Shown: positions 6,743 through 15,488, counted from the stretch's first letter. The stretch is DNA of 57,113 nt from Pseudomonadota bacterium (GCA_029781795.1 JAKOWB010000057.1:1-57113); one strand, 5' to 3'. A program made the numbers and translations. The notes: generated by a model not told the origin, from the letters alone.

Positions 6743-8950
6743 ATGAGCATCGACATGCGGAAGTACGCGCAGTTCAACACGCGTGTGGGGGCGAGCGCGT
6801 CGCGCCCTCCGCTGGTGCCGCGGCCCTTCGCCGACGCCGAGAGCCTGGCCTTCGACCGGCGCGGGCAGGCTGCCACGGCCGGGCTGGAGAGCGGCACGGC
6901 GGTGCTGCTGGACCTGGCCGCGCGCGTGGCGGCGCCGGAGCCGGACCCGGAGGCGCTGCGGAGCCTGACGCGGGTGGCGGAGACGGCCAGGGCCCGGCTG
7001 CCGGAGCCCGCGCGCGGCTACCTGGAGGCGGTGGGGCCGGTGACCTCGTCCGTGGTGGCACCGCTGGAGGAGCGTCGGCGCCAGGCCGGGGTGGCGGCGG
7101 TGGCCGGTGCCCTGACGCAGCAGAAGGCGGTGCTGCGTCGCCTGGCGCTGCTGGGGGCGCCGCTCTCCACGCTGCGGGCGGTGGCCAAGGGACAGATAGA
7201 GCGGCTGCACGCGGACGGGCTGATGGCGGGGGACCGGGCGGCGCTGGAGCGGGCCTGGGACGAGGAGCTGGCGGGGAACTGGCTGCTGGGTCGGCTGGAG
7301 AAGGACGCCGACCTGCCGCTGGCCGAGCAGCCCGGGGTGGGGCTGCTGGAGCCGGAGACGCTGCTGCACCTGGAGGGGGTGCAGCGCCAGCGCCAGGCGG
7401 CGCGACGGAGCGAGCACCTGGGCGCGGTGCTGCAGGGCGCGGTGAGCGGCGCGGTGGCGGGGCGGGCGCCGAGCGCGGAGCAGACGGCGGTGCTGGAGGG
7501 AGACCTGCCGGGCCTCGGCCAGGCGGCGGCGCAGGAGGCCGAGGACTGGCACCAGAAGCAGGACGCCATTCTGGGTCTGGTGGCGCGCACTCCGCTGCTG
7601 GGCAAGCTGAAGGACTTCGCCGGCGGCGGCCCGCTCTATCGCCGGCTACTGGTGGAGCAGCAACGGCGGGCGGGCGTGCCGGAGGACGCGCTCCAGGTCT
7701 GGGACCGGACGGAGTCCGACGCGGCGGTGGCGGCGGTGCTGGCGCTGCCGGACGAGGAGGCACCGGCGGCGGCGCGGAGCCAGGCGCTGCTGGACTATGC
7801 GCGCCAGCACCTGGCGGGTCTGCCGGCGGAACTGCGGCCGCTGGCGCTGGCCGAGCTGACGCGGCGTGGGCTGGCGCCGGGCGACGCGGCGGCGCTGGGC
7901 GCCATCGCCGGCGACCTCGCCGCGAGGCGCGACATCGCCGCGCTCGCCACCGCGCGGGGCTGGGCCAGGAAGGGGCAGGCCGAGGACGCCAACACCGCAC
8001 CCGGCCTCGTTCAGATCGCCGACAGCGGCGAGTCCGTAACAGATGCCGTTGGCGAAGAGGAGAGCCAGGATTGGTCGCAAACGGCCAACCAGGCGGTAGC
8101 GGACTGGGTTCAGCAAGAACTGGATGCCCTGGGCATCGTTCCCGAAGACCCGCGCTATTCGGCGGTGCCTGACACCATGGCGATCCTCGCCACGGGGTAC
8201 GACGAGGCATCGGGCCGCTTCACGGGCGATCCGCCTGACGCCGAAGCGATGCGCGATGTCCTGCGCTGGCTCTACGTCTCGCAGCGCAGCGAGGAACAGC
8301 GGCGCACGCACCCCTTGAGCGACCAGGAGAAGGCAGCGGTCAGCGCCATCTACGCCATCACAGCGGCCGCCGGTATCGATCCGGGATTCGCGGCCGCCGA
8401 GCGCCCGCTGCGCGTGGCTGCCTTCCAGGGCCTCACAGCAGATGCCACGCTGGTCGCGAGTCTTGGACGTTGGAGCACGCTCACCGAAGACCAGAAGGAA
8501 GCAACCTTAAACCTTGCGGTGGACATCGTCAGGAAGGCCTACGACCTTCCCAAGTTCGACGTGCGGTTCAAGCCGCTCGCGGGGAAGAACTATGCCAACT
8601 GGCGCGGCAGCAGTTCCATCGGTGAACTCGGCATCATGACCATCGATCCGGGCAAAATCCCTGCGAAGGATGCCATGGGCTCACTGGGCATTCTGCTGCA
8701 CGAAATCGAGCATGCCTATCAGCAGACCTTGATTCGCGGTCTCATGGCAGGCGACCTGCCGCCAAATGACCCGCGATACCGACAGGTTGAGCTCTTCGCG
8801 CTCAGTCAAGCTTTCTACGCAACACTTACAGAAGGTAAGCGATTTGCGAATGATGACGAGTATTTCAATGACCCTCGAGAGTTTCATGCACAACGTGCAT
8901 GGAAATCATGGAAGCAATACCAACAGACCCGGACGGTGCCTCCCTACTGA
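6743..8950 (+). CDS. Phage carrier protein B with zinc-metallopeptidase tip
   Basis: 735 aa; ATG 6743 follows AAAGGA at good spacing. The stem (residues 1 to about 419) is Ala/Leu/Arg-rich and homologous to carrier A, ending in the shared junction PGLVQIADSG (420-429). The different C-terminal part contains LLHEIEHAYQQ, a gluzincin-type HExxH zinc motif (653-657), and FNDPREFHAQ, whose E713 is a plausible third ligand. This layout is known in metallopeptidase tips of polymorphic toxins and polyvalent phage proteins. No gp15/gp16-like ejection protein is seen in this operon, so the carriers may fill that role (inference). No plus-strand immunity gene follows; a lipoprotein gene converges and overlaps by 7 bases. 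Confidence 0.65.
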   Translation: MSIDMRKYAQFNTRVGASASRPPLVPRPFADAESLAFDRRGQAATAGLESGTAVLLDLAARVAAPEPDPEALRSLTRVAETARARLPEPARGYLEAVGPVTSSVVAPLEERRRQAGVAAVAGALTQQKAVLRRLALLGAPLSTLRAVAKGQIERLHADGLMAGDRAALERAWDEELAGNWLLGRLEKDADLPLAEQPGVGLLEPETLLHLEGVQRQRQAARRSEHLGAVLQGAVSGAVAGRAPSAEQTAVLEGDLPGLGQAAAQEAEDWHQKQDAILGLVARTPLLGKLKDFAGGGPLYRRLLVEQQRRAGVPEDALQVWDRTESDAAVAAVLALPDEEAPAAARSQALLDYARQHLAGLPAELRPLALAELTRRGLAPGDAAALGAIAGDLAARRDIAALATARGWARKGQAEDANTAPGLVQIADSGESVTDAVGEEESQDWSQTANQAVADWVQQELDALGIVPEDPRYSAVPDTMAILATGYDEASGRFTGDPPDAEAMRDVLRWLYVSQRSEEQRRTHPLSDQEKAAVSAIYAITAAAGIDPGFAAAERPLRVAAFQGLTADATLVASLGRWSTLTEDQKEATLNLAVDIVRKAYDLPKFDVRFKPLAGKNYANWRGSSSIGELGIMTIDPGKIPAKDAMGSLGILLHEIEHAYQQTLIRGLMAGDLPPNDPRYRQVELFALSQAFYATLTEGKRFANDDEYFNDPREFHAQRAWKSWKQYQQTRTVPPY

Positions 8951-9873
8951 CAACTCGGAAACGTCGAATGACGGCCGAGCCAATCGGTATTGTCCAAATC
9001 AATGATTGCCGTAGCGTAGGGATTCTGCCTGACTATGATCTCTGCACCGCCAACGGGTCCGTTGATCACACGGTGTTCGCAGTGTCCTTGCTCAACCAGA
9101 TAGCGCCGCGCAGCTTGGCAACGGGCGCGGGCAAGACTGTTACTTCCCGGCCCCGTCATTCCCTCTCCAGGGTTTTGGAAGCACGAGAGAAAAATATCTA
9201 CTTGTGGATGCGTCACAGTTGCGATCACGTTCAGAATGGCTTTGGCGTCGAGCGACAGTTCCTTGCTGTCCCATGCGAAGAACACCTCGTCAGGGAGGAA
9301 CAGCCCTGACAGATCCCTGTGGCCCTGCGACCACGGAGGATCATCGAATATGAAGGGAATTGCTGGTTCGCGTTGCCGGCTCTCGGGCCCTGGCTGGACG
9401 ATCAGCGTGGCGTTCCGAGCCTCCGAGCCATCCGCGCCGCTCTCCATCGGCGCCACGCTTTGTTCGAACGTCTCCGCTGGCACGCCGAGGTCCCGGTAGA
9501 CCGCGGCGACGGCTTGGCAGCGGCCCATAGCCAGGTCGCGGGCGAGATCGGCGCCCAGACGTGCCACCTCGCCGGCCGCGGCACGGCACGTCAGCGTCGT
9601 GGTATCGCCCGCGCGGTTGCGCAGAACCTGGGCCTGCAGAACGGCGATGATCCAGGCGTTGGGATCGAGCTGCGCCGAAGCGAAGGCGAAGTGCAGCCGG
9701 TCCGGCACGCGCAAGCTGGTGGTGATGCCGAGGCCAGCGGGCGACAGCAGCAGCGGGTCGTCCGCGCCGGCAGTGGGTTGAACCTCCTGCGCCGGCGGTG
9801 TGTCGCTGCGCGCCGGAGCCGCGGCGCAGCCGCCCGCCAGCAGGCAGAGCATCAGGACAAGGGAACGCGGCAT
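8944..9873 (-). CDS. Lipoprotein with two OmpA-like domains (prophage moron)
   Basis: 309 aa from ATG 9873, chosen because a compact signal peptide follows with a lipobox (LLAGGC, Cys16); ATG 9909 is an alternative. Two repeats resemble OmpA C-terminal peptidoglycan-binding domains: one begins LHFAFASAQLDPNAW, the second VFFAWDSKELSLDAK with LARARCQAARRYLVEQG. It should sit in the periplasm on a membrane, bound to the wall. It is the only minus-strand gene in the left prophage and converges on carrier B, so it is probably expressed from its own promoter in the lysogen. Lysogenic conversion, or immunity to the carrier B tip, are both possible; neither is shown. Confidence 0.65.
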   Translation of the reverse strand: MPRSLVLMLCLLAGGCAAAPARSDTPPAQEVQPTAGADDPLLLSPAGLGITTSLRVPDRLHFAFASAQLDPNAWIIAVLQAQVLRNRAGDTTTLTCRAAAGEVARLGADLARDLAMGRCQAVAAVYRDLGVPAETFEQSVAPMESGADGSEARNATLIVQPGPESRQREPAIPFIFDDPPWSQGHRDLSGLFLPDEVFFAWDSKELSLDAKAILNVIATVTHPQVDIFLSCFQNPGEGMTGPGSNSLARARCQAARRYLVEQGHCEHRVINGPVGGAEIIVRQNPYATAIIDLDNTDWLGRHSTFPSCQ

Positions 9874-10118
9874 TGGCTTCAACCCGATCACGCCTTTCTC
9901 AAGCGTCATCAGTCTACGACCATTTGTAGCAGAATCGTGGCGGTTACAACGGCTTGGATCAGCCGGCATAGCCGCGGGTCAACGTCAGGCTCTCAATAGG
10001 CGGCATTGTAGAGGCACAGACCTGGAGCCCTGCCAGGACAGGGACCAAGGTCGGCGAGGGCGCCTCCGACACGGCAGTGCTGTGACCTTTCGGGCCGTCT
10101 TCGAAACAAATTTTGCAC

Positions 10119-10147
10119 TTGACAGTTCTAACAGTTTTCGGTTACAA
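10119..10147 (+). promoter_or_regulatory. Phage promoter upstream of the major capsid gene
   Basis: TTGACA at 10119-10124, 17 bases, TTACAA at 10142-10147: a strong sigma-70-type promoter. It shares GTTCTAACAG and TCGGTTACA with the promoter at 5295, and similarity continues to about 20 bases downstream (TGGATAxGxGCGCG). It drives the capsid gene after a 415-base leader. The region 9874-10118 behind it holds no gene that I can support. Confidence 0.65.
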
Positions 10148-10561
10148 AGGTGCCATTCTGGATATGTGCGCGCAGATGGCTGAGGCCACGGACGGCACGG
10201 CTCTGGAAGACCTTGGACCAGCGGCGGCCTGACAGGCAAGGAGCGGCGGCCTTTCCCTCAAGGAAAGGGGCGCGGCTTCCCTGGCGATCGCCAAGGGTCC
10301 GGACACTTGCGGGCAAGCCTGCGCCGCCGCCTCTTGGCGTAGGCCCCGACGTTTCCCGGCGTAACCGGGCGCGAGGAGACGGCTGGCGTCGCGGCAGGCG
10401 CGCCGGCCGGCCCTCCAGCGGGGGTGGCGTCACGGCCCCCGAGGTGCGGGTCCTTTCAGGCAAGGCGGGGCGTGGGGCGGCCGAAAAGCCGTCCCGCGCC
10501 CCCGCCCGCCGCCGGGGCAACCCCTCCGACCGCATCCTCGTAACCAGACCGGAGGGTCCTG
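10148..10561 (+). promoter_or_regulatory. Structured leader of the capsid transcript
   Basis: No convincing protein gene lies here, although ATG 10164 opens a 22-codon frame ending at 10232. CCTTTCC (10250-10256) pairs with GGAAAGG (10262-10268). A large stem pairs 10467-10481 with 10488-10502 around a CGAAAA loop, with two G-T wobbles. It ends about 60 bases before the capsid start, and the Shine-Dalgarno GGAGG follows it. RNA stabilisation or processing for high capsid expression is a reasonable inference. Confidence 0.4.
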
Positions 10562-11443
10562 ATGAGTGACCAGATTCCCTCGTTCAACTATTCGGCCTAC
10601 TCCGCCGGCGTGGAAGCGCTGGCGCAGCAGATGACCGACCAGACGCGCGGCACCGTCGTCGAAGAGCCGATGACCGGCAAGCGCGTCTATTTCGACCAGG
10701 TGGGCGCGGTGCGCATGCAGCCGAAGCTGGGGCGCGCCGTCGATATCCCGGTGGTCAACACGCCGCACGCGCGTCGCAGCGTGACGGCGCGCGACTTCTA
10801 CATCCGCGACTTCGTCGACGAGTTCGACAAGCTGAAGGTGCTGAACGATCCGACCAACGCCTATTCCCAGGCCTTCGCCGCGGCGGCGGCGCGCGAGACC
10901 GATCGCGTGCTGGTCGAGGCGGCGCTGGGGTCGGCCTTCACCGGCGAGGAGGGCGCCACGGTGGTGACCCTGCCGTCGGGCCAGCAGATCGCCGCGGGCG
11001 GCTCGGGCTTCACGCTCGACAAGCTGCGCCAGGCGGTCCGCGTGCTGAAGTCGCAGAACGCGGTGATGCCGGGCGACCAGATCCACGTGTTCTGGACCGC
11101 GCGGCAGGAGGAGGAGTTCATCAACACGACCGAGGTGAAGTCGTCCGACTTCAACAACCAGAAGGTCATGGTCGATGGCTGCCTGCAGCACTTCTATGGC
11201 TGCGCCTTCCACCGCATCGAAGACGTGACGGCCGGCGAGCGCATCCTGCCCAAGGCCTCCACCACGCGGTCCTGCGTGGCCTGGGTCAAGTCGGGCATGC
11301 GCCTGGGCATCTGGAAGAAGGCGCACGGGCGCGTCGACTACCTGCCCGAGCGCGACTCCTGGCAGGTGATGGCCGGGCTCTCCATCGGCGCGACGCGCAT
11401 GGAGGAGAACAAGGTGGTGCAGATCGACGTGGTCGAGAGCTGA
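10562..11443 (+). CDS. Major capsid protein
   Basis: 293 aa from ATG 10562 after a GGAGG Shine-Dalgarno. The protein has the character of podovirus HK97-fold capsid proteins of the phage_capsid_2 type: NYSAYSAGVEALAQQ at the start, VDIPVVNTPHARRSV and a DFYIRDFVDEFDKL segment near residue 80, and a C-terminal GIWKKAHGRVDYLP block. It forms the icosahedral shell on the scaffold made from 5489-6400. It has its own strong promoter and long leader, and the next head gene begins 15 bases downstream. Confidence 0.8.
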   Translation: MSDQIPSFNYSAYSAGVEALAQQMTDQTRGTVVEEPMTGKRVYFDQVGAVRMQPKLGRAVDIPVVNTPHARRSVTARDFYIRDFVDEFDKLKVLNDPTNAYSQAFAAAAARETDRVLVEAALGSAFTGEEGATVVTLPSGQQIAAGGSGFTLDKLRQAVRVLKSQNAVMPGDQIHVFWTARQEEEFINTTEVKSSDFNNQKVMVDGCLQHFYGCAFHRIEDVTAGERILPKASTTRSCVAWVKSGMRLGIWKKAHGRVDYLPERDSWQVMAGLSIGATRMEENKVVQIDVVES

Positions 11444-11458
11444 GGGGAGGGCTGACAC

Positions 11459-11887
11459 ATGGCTGACTTCAAGGCGCTCAACTACACCAAGACCCTGGCC
11501 GTGCCCGCACAGGCCGTGGACGGCGGGGACTACGGCGGGCGGACCCGCCACGTCTACGACGAGTACGTGACGACGGGGGCGGAGACGACCAACGACCGCA
11601 TCTTCGTCGGCACGCTGGACCCCGGCGAGCGCGTGCTCGACGGGTGGGTGCTCTATGGCGCGCTCGGCGGGTCGGTGACCCTGAAGCTGGGCGACGCCGC
11701 GGACGACGACCGCCTGCTGCTCGCCACCGCGGCGAGCTCGGCAGGGGTGACTCGCCTGACGGCCGCGACGGGCCTCGGCTACAAGCCGAGCGGTGCCGCG
11801 CGCGTGCCGCTGTTCCTGACCGTGGGCGGCGGGACGGCGGCCACCAGCCAGGCGATCCGCGTCCACCTGGCGATCGGCCGCGACTAG
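11459..11887 (+). CDS. Head-associated protein, possible decoration protein
   Basis: 142 aa, beta-rich with alternating small and hydrophobic residues (DGWVLYGALGGSVTLKLGD) and an Ala/Gly/Thr-rich second half. No family is recognised with certainty. Its place directly behind the capsid gene and before a terminator matches capsid decoration or head-completion proteins of podoviruses. Start ATG 11459 is well placed after GGGAGGG. Confidence 0.55.
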   Translation: MADFKALNYTKTLAVPAQAVDGGDYGGRTRHVYDEYVTTGAETTNDRIFVGTLDPGERVLDGWVLYGALGGSVTLKLGDAADDDRLLLATAASSAGVTRLTAATGLGYKPSGAARVPLFLTVGGGTAATSQAIRVHLAIGRD

Positions 11888-11927
11888 CGTCCCTCGCCGG
11901 GCGGCGCCGCAGGGCGTCGTCCGCCTG

Positions 11928-11972
11928 GGAGCCGGGCGGTCAATTTCCGGGGCCGCCCGGCTCCACCTTTTT
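11928..11972 (+). terminator. Intrinsic terminator after the head genes
   Basis: GGAGCCGGGCGG (11928-11939) pairs perfectly over 12 bases with CCGCCCGGCTCC (11953-11964), followed by ACCTTTTT. It separates the capsid genes from the tail-tube genes. The tail operon then needs read-through or its own promoter, and I do not see a strong promoter in the 37 bases before 12010. Confidence 0.75.
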
Positions 11973-12009
11973 CCAGGTCCCCTGAACCCAGGCAACGAGC
12001 GAGGGCGTC

Positions 12010-12591
12010 ATGGCCTCCGAAGTCTCGATCTGCAACCGTGCGCTCCGGCTGCTGCGCGTGCAGCCGATCTCGTCCCTGGACGAGGACGGCGAGGCCGCCG
12101 GCTGGTGCGCGGAGACCTATGGCGACGCGCGCGACGCGCTGATCGCCGAGTATCCCTGGAACTTCGCCACGCGCCGCGCCGCGCTGCCGGCGCTGGCCGA
12201 GGCGCCGACCTGGGGCTTCGCACGCGCCTTCCAGCTGCCGGGCGATCCCGAGCGCTGCCTGCGCGTGCTGCGCCTGGAGGGCGAGCCCGAGGAGGAGGTG
12301 CTGCCCTATCAGGTGGAGGGGCGGCGCATCGTCAGCGACGAGGCGGCGCCGCTTCGCATCCTCTATCTCGCGCGCGTGGTCGACCCGACCAGTTTTCCGC
12401 CGCTCTTCGTCGAGGCGCTGGCGGCGCGCCTGGCGGCCGAGGGCGCCTTCCACTTCACCGGTTCGACCAGCCGCGAGGCGCAGCTCAACGAGCTCTACGA
12501 CCGCAAGCTGGCGCTGTCCCGGCGCTTCGATGCGCAGGAGGGCAGCGCCCCCGGCATCGTCGCCGACGAGTGGCTGCGGAGCCGCCTCTGA
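12010..12591 (+). CDS. Tail tubular protein A (T7 gp11-like adaptor)
   Basis: 193 aa. The N-terminal ICNRALRLLRVQPISSL, then a GEAAGWCAETYGDARDALI helix and YPWNFATRRAALPAL, are typical of T7-like tail tubular protein A. This protein forms the ring between portal and nozzle. The stop overlaps the next start (TGATG), showing translational coupling with tail tubular protein B. Confidence 0.85.
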   Translation: MASEVSICNRALRLLRVQPISSLDEDGEAAGWCAETYGDARDALIAEYPWNFATRRAALPALAEAPTWGFARAFQLPGDPERCLRVLRLEGEPEEEVLPYQVEGRRIVSDEAAPLRILYLARVVDPTSFPPLFVEALAARLAAEGAFHFTGSTSREAQLNELYDRKLALSRRFDAQEGSAPGIVADEWLRSRL

Positions 12592-14945
12592 TGGTCAACA
12601 TCTCGCCCGGCTTCCACACCTTCAACGGCGGCGAGTGGTCGAAGCGCCTCTGGGGCCGCATCGACCTGGCGAAGTACCTCAACGCCGCGCGCCGCTGCGA
12701 GAACTTCATCCCGCTGGTGCAGGGGCCGCTGACCAAGCGGCCGGGCTTCCGCTACGTCGCGCCGGTCTCGGCGACGGCGGAGGTCGTGCGGCTGATCCCC
12801 TTCGTCTTCTCGGACAGCGATGCGCTGGTGATCGAGGCGACGCCCTCGCCCGACGGCATTCTGCCCGGCTACTTCCGCTTCTATCGCGACGACGGGCTGC
12901 TGCTGGAGGCCGACAAGCCGATCCAGGCGATCAGTCAGGCGCCGACGGCCGGCGTCACCTGCATCGCACATGGCTTCCAGGACGGCGACGAGGTCTATGT
13001 GAGCGGTGTCCTGGGTATGACGCCGATCAATGGCCGCCGATCGCTGGTGGAGAACCAGGGCACCGACACCATCGGCCTCAGTGAGATCGATGCGAGCGTC
13101 TTTCCGGCCTACACCGGCAGTGGCAGCGTGGCGCGGGTACATCGCGAGACGCACGACTACACGGCCGAGCAGCTGCGCGGCCTGCGCTGGGTCCAGTCGC
13201 TGGACGTGCTCTACCTCTTCTGTCCCGGCAGACCGGTGAAGACCCTCAGCCGGCAGAACGCCAATGGCCTTTCCTGGACGCTGGCGACGGCCCAGTTCAA
13301 GGACGGCCCCTACCTGGCCGAGAACACGACGCTGACAGAGCTGACGGTGACGCACGACAGCAGCAGCGTCGCCACGCTGGCCTTCAGCAGCACCGACGGT
13401 ATCAACGGCGGCGCCGGCTTCTCCAGCGCCGACGGTGGCGCCAACCCCTCGGACATCGGCCGGCTGGTGCGCTGGCTGACCAAGACGGGCGCGACCGGCA
13501 GTGAGAAGTTCGCCTGGGCGGTCGGCAGCATCACCGCCGTCGCCTCGGCGACGCAGGTCACGGTGCAGCGCCTGATCAAGCAGAACCCCACCACGGTGGC
13601 GCGCGACAAGAAGGCCTGGCGCCTTGGCGCCTGGAGCGACAAGCGTGGCTGGCCGACCTGCGGGGCCTTCTACAAGGGCCGCCTCTGGGTGGGGCAGACG
13701 GTCACGCACCCCGAAACCGTATGGGGCAGCGCGGTCGACGGCTACCTCAGCTTCGCGCCGACGCTGATCGAGCAGACCGAGCGGGAAGGGGCCCTGCCGG
13801 TGCCGACCGCGGCCGACGCGCTGTCGCTGACGGCGGCTGGCGAGGAGGCCAGCCAGATCCGTTGGCTGGCGCCGGTTGCGGCACTGGCGCTGGGCACCAG
13901 CGGCGGCGAGAAGACCATCCGCGGTTCCAACATCGCCGAGGCGGTGACGCCGGAGAACGCTGCCATCCTGCCGGCCTCGACCGTGGGCGTGGCGGAGATC
14001 GCGCCGGCGCGTGTCGACGGGACGGTGATCTTCATCTCCCGCGACCGGCGCCGCGTGCACGAGCTCACCTACAACCTGCAGGCCGACGGCTATGTCGCGC
14101 CCGAGATGACCATCCTGTCGGGGCACGTGGGCGAGGAGAGCGCGCTGGCCGAGATCGTGTTCCAGCGGCGGCCCTGGCGCATCCTGTGGGTCAGGCGCGA
14201 CGACGGCGTCCTGCTGGGCTTCACCTATGACCGCGAGCAGGATGTCACGGCCTGGCATCGGCATGCCCTGGCCGGGGGCGGCAGGGTCCTGGCCTTGGCA
14301 GCGATCCCGAACGGCGGCAGCGACCGGCTGTGGGTCGTGGTCGAACGGGAGCACGAAGGCGGTGTTCGCCGCACTGCCGAGTACCTCGAGGCGGACCAAA
14401 GCCTGCAGCCGATCCTCGATGCCGGCGCTAGCTTCCACCTCGACTGCGGCGTCACTCGAAGCCTTGGCGGCGGCACGGCTTGCCGTCTGCTGCAGCACCT
14501 GGAGGGGCAGGAGGTCGCGATCCTGGCCGATGGCGCGATCCATCCTCCCCGTACCGTCATCGGGGGCGAGGTCACTCTCGACCGGCCGGCGACGACGGTG
14601 CAGGTCGGCCTGCCCTTTGCCAGTCGCTACGAGACCATGAATCTGGAGCCGCCGCTGGCGACCGGAACCGCGCTGGGCCGCCCGAAGACCCTGACCGGGA
14701 TCGACCTCTACGTGGTCGACACGCTGGGCGGCCAGGTCGGCCCGGACGAGACGGCCCTGGAGACGCTGCTGGCGCGGCGCGATGGACAGCCCATGGGCCA
14801 GGCTCCGCCGCTGCTGACCGGCGTGCAGCAACTGGAGTGGCGGGGCGGCTGGCGGCGCGAGAAGCGCGTGGTCTTCGTCCACGATCAGCCGCTGCCTTGC
14901 ACGCTCGCCGGCATGGTTCCGAAACTGTCAGTCAACGAGGGTTAG
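12591..14945 (+). CDS. Tail tubular protein B (T7 gp12-like nozzle)
   Basis: 784 aa from ATG 12591, overlapping the previous stop by one base. The opening SPGFHTFNGGEWSKRLWGR and the block ENFIPLVQGPLTKRPGFRY are signatures of the podovirus nozzle family. The rest is a large beta-rich protein with aromatic and Gly motifs. It would form the end of the short tail and hold the fibres. Length agrees with T7 gp12 (about 790 aa). The long antisense frame over this gene is a shadow. Confidence 0.85.
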   Translation: MVNISPGFHTFNGGEWSKRLWGRIDLAKYLNAARRCENFIPLVQGPLTKRPGFRYVAPVSATAEVVRLIPFVFSDSDALVIEATPSPDGILPGYFRFYRDDGLLLEADKPIQAISQAPTAGVTCIAHGFQDGDEVYVSGVLGMTPINGRRSLVENQGTDTIGLSEIDASVFPAYTGSGSVARVHRETHDYTAEQLRGLRWVQSLDVLYLFCPGRPVKTLSRQNANGLSWTLATAQFKDGPYLAENTTLTELTVTHDSSSVATLAFSSTDGINGGAGFSSADGGANPSDIGRLVRWLTKTGATGSEKFAWAVGSITAVASATQVTVQRLIKQNPTTVARDKKAWRLGAWSDKRGWPTCGAFYKGRLWVGQTVTHPETVWGSAVDGYLSFAPTLIEQTEREGALPVPTAADALSLTAAGEEASQIRWLAPVAALALGTSGGEKTIRGSNIAEAVTPENAAILPASTVGVAEIAPARVDGTVIFISRDRRRVHELTYNLQADGYVAPEMTILSGHVGEESALAEIVFQRRPWRILWVRRDDGVLLGFTYDREQDVTAWHRHALAGGGRVLALAAIPNGGSDRLWVVVEREHEGGVRRTAEYLEADQSLQPILDAGASFHLDCGVTRSLGGGTACRLLQHLEGQEVAILADGAIHPPRTVIGGEVTLDRPATTVQVGLPFASRYETMNLEPPLATGTALGRPKTLTGIDLYVVDTLGGQVGPDETALETLLARRDGQPMGQAPPLLTGVQQLEWRGGWRREKRVVFVHDQPLPCTLAGMVPKLSVNEG

Positions 14946-14947
14946 GC

Positions 14948-15487
14948 ATGTGCGAGCCGTTCACGATCGCCAGCATGGCGATGGCCGTTGTCGGCGCCGT
15001 TGCCAGCGGCGCGCAGGCAAACCAGCAGGCCCAGGCACAGGCCGACTACGCCGAGGCCCAGGCCAAGGCGAACGACGTCTGGACCAGCTGGCAGCAGGAC
15101 CGGCAGTACGAGCAGGACAGCCGGACACTGGGCCAGGCGATCGCCCAGCAGGCGGCCAGCGGTCTCGCCATCGAGGGGTCGAAGTCCGACACCCTCAGTT
15201 ACCTCGCGGTCGGTCAAGGACTGGAGCGCGAGAGGATCCGCTACAGCGGCGCGGTACAGTCCAACGGCCTGTTGGCGGACGCGACCTTCAAGCGTAGCGC
15301 CGGCACCGCCGCATTGACGAACGCGGCCTTCCAGGCAGGCGAGTCACTGATCGGTGGGCTGACCAAGCTGTCCGCGCCGACCCCGCCCGGAAGCACGTCG
15401 GCGGGCTACGGCCGACCGCTGACCTGGATCAGCAATCCTGGGCGGGCCCGCCCGGGCGCGGGTGGGTACCTGCCCGGCGGGGTCTGA
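14948..15487 (+). CDS. Internal virion protein (T7 gp14-like)
   Basis: 179 aa beginning two bases after the nozzle gene. An N-terminal hydrophobic Ala/Gly segment (IASMAMAVVGAVASGAQA) is followed by a Gln/Ala-rich coiled coil, as in gp14-type ejection proteins that enter the outer membrane during DNA delivery. In T7-like phages gp15 and gp16 follow; here the terminase gene follows directly, so the larger ejection proteins are absent from this place. Confidence 0.7.
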   Translation: MCEPFTIASMAMAVVGAVASGAQANQQAQAQADYAEAQAKANDVWTSWQQDRQYEQDSRTLGQAIAQQAASGLAIEGSKSDTLSYLAVGQGLERERIRYSGAVQSNGLLADATFKRSAGTAALTNAAFQAGESLIGGLTKLSAPTPPGSTSAGYGRPLTWISNPGRARPGAGGYLPGGV

Positions 15488-15488
15488 C

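Noticed and set aside
5672..7552. Long minus-strand frame opposite scaffold and carrier B
   Set aside because: Composition dominated by Arg, Gln, His and Leu, no motifs, and it covers two supported plus-strand genes.
10164..10232. A 22-codon leader peptide gene behind the capsid promoter
   Set aside because: No Shine-Dalgarno sequence and no regulatory codon run; kept only as a remark in the leader entry.
12495..14882. Very long open frame on the minus strand opposite tail tubular protein B
   Set aside because: High GC at third positions leaves antisense frames open; the plus strand has clear family motifs and coupled starts, and the minus product is a low-complexity Arg/Gln/His-rich shadow.
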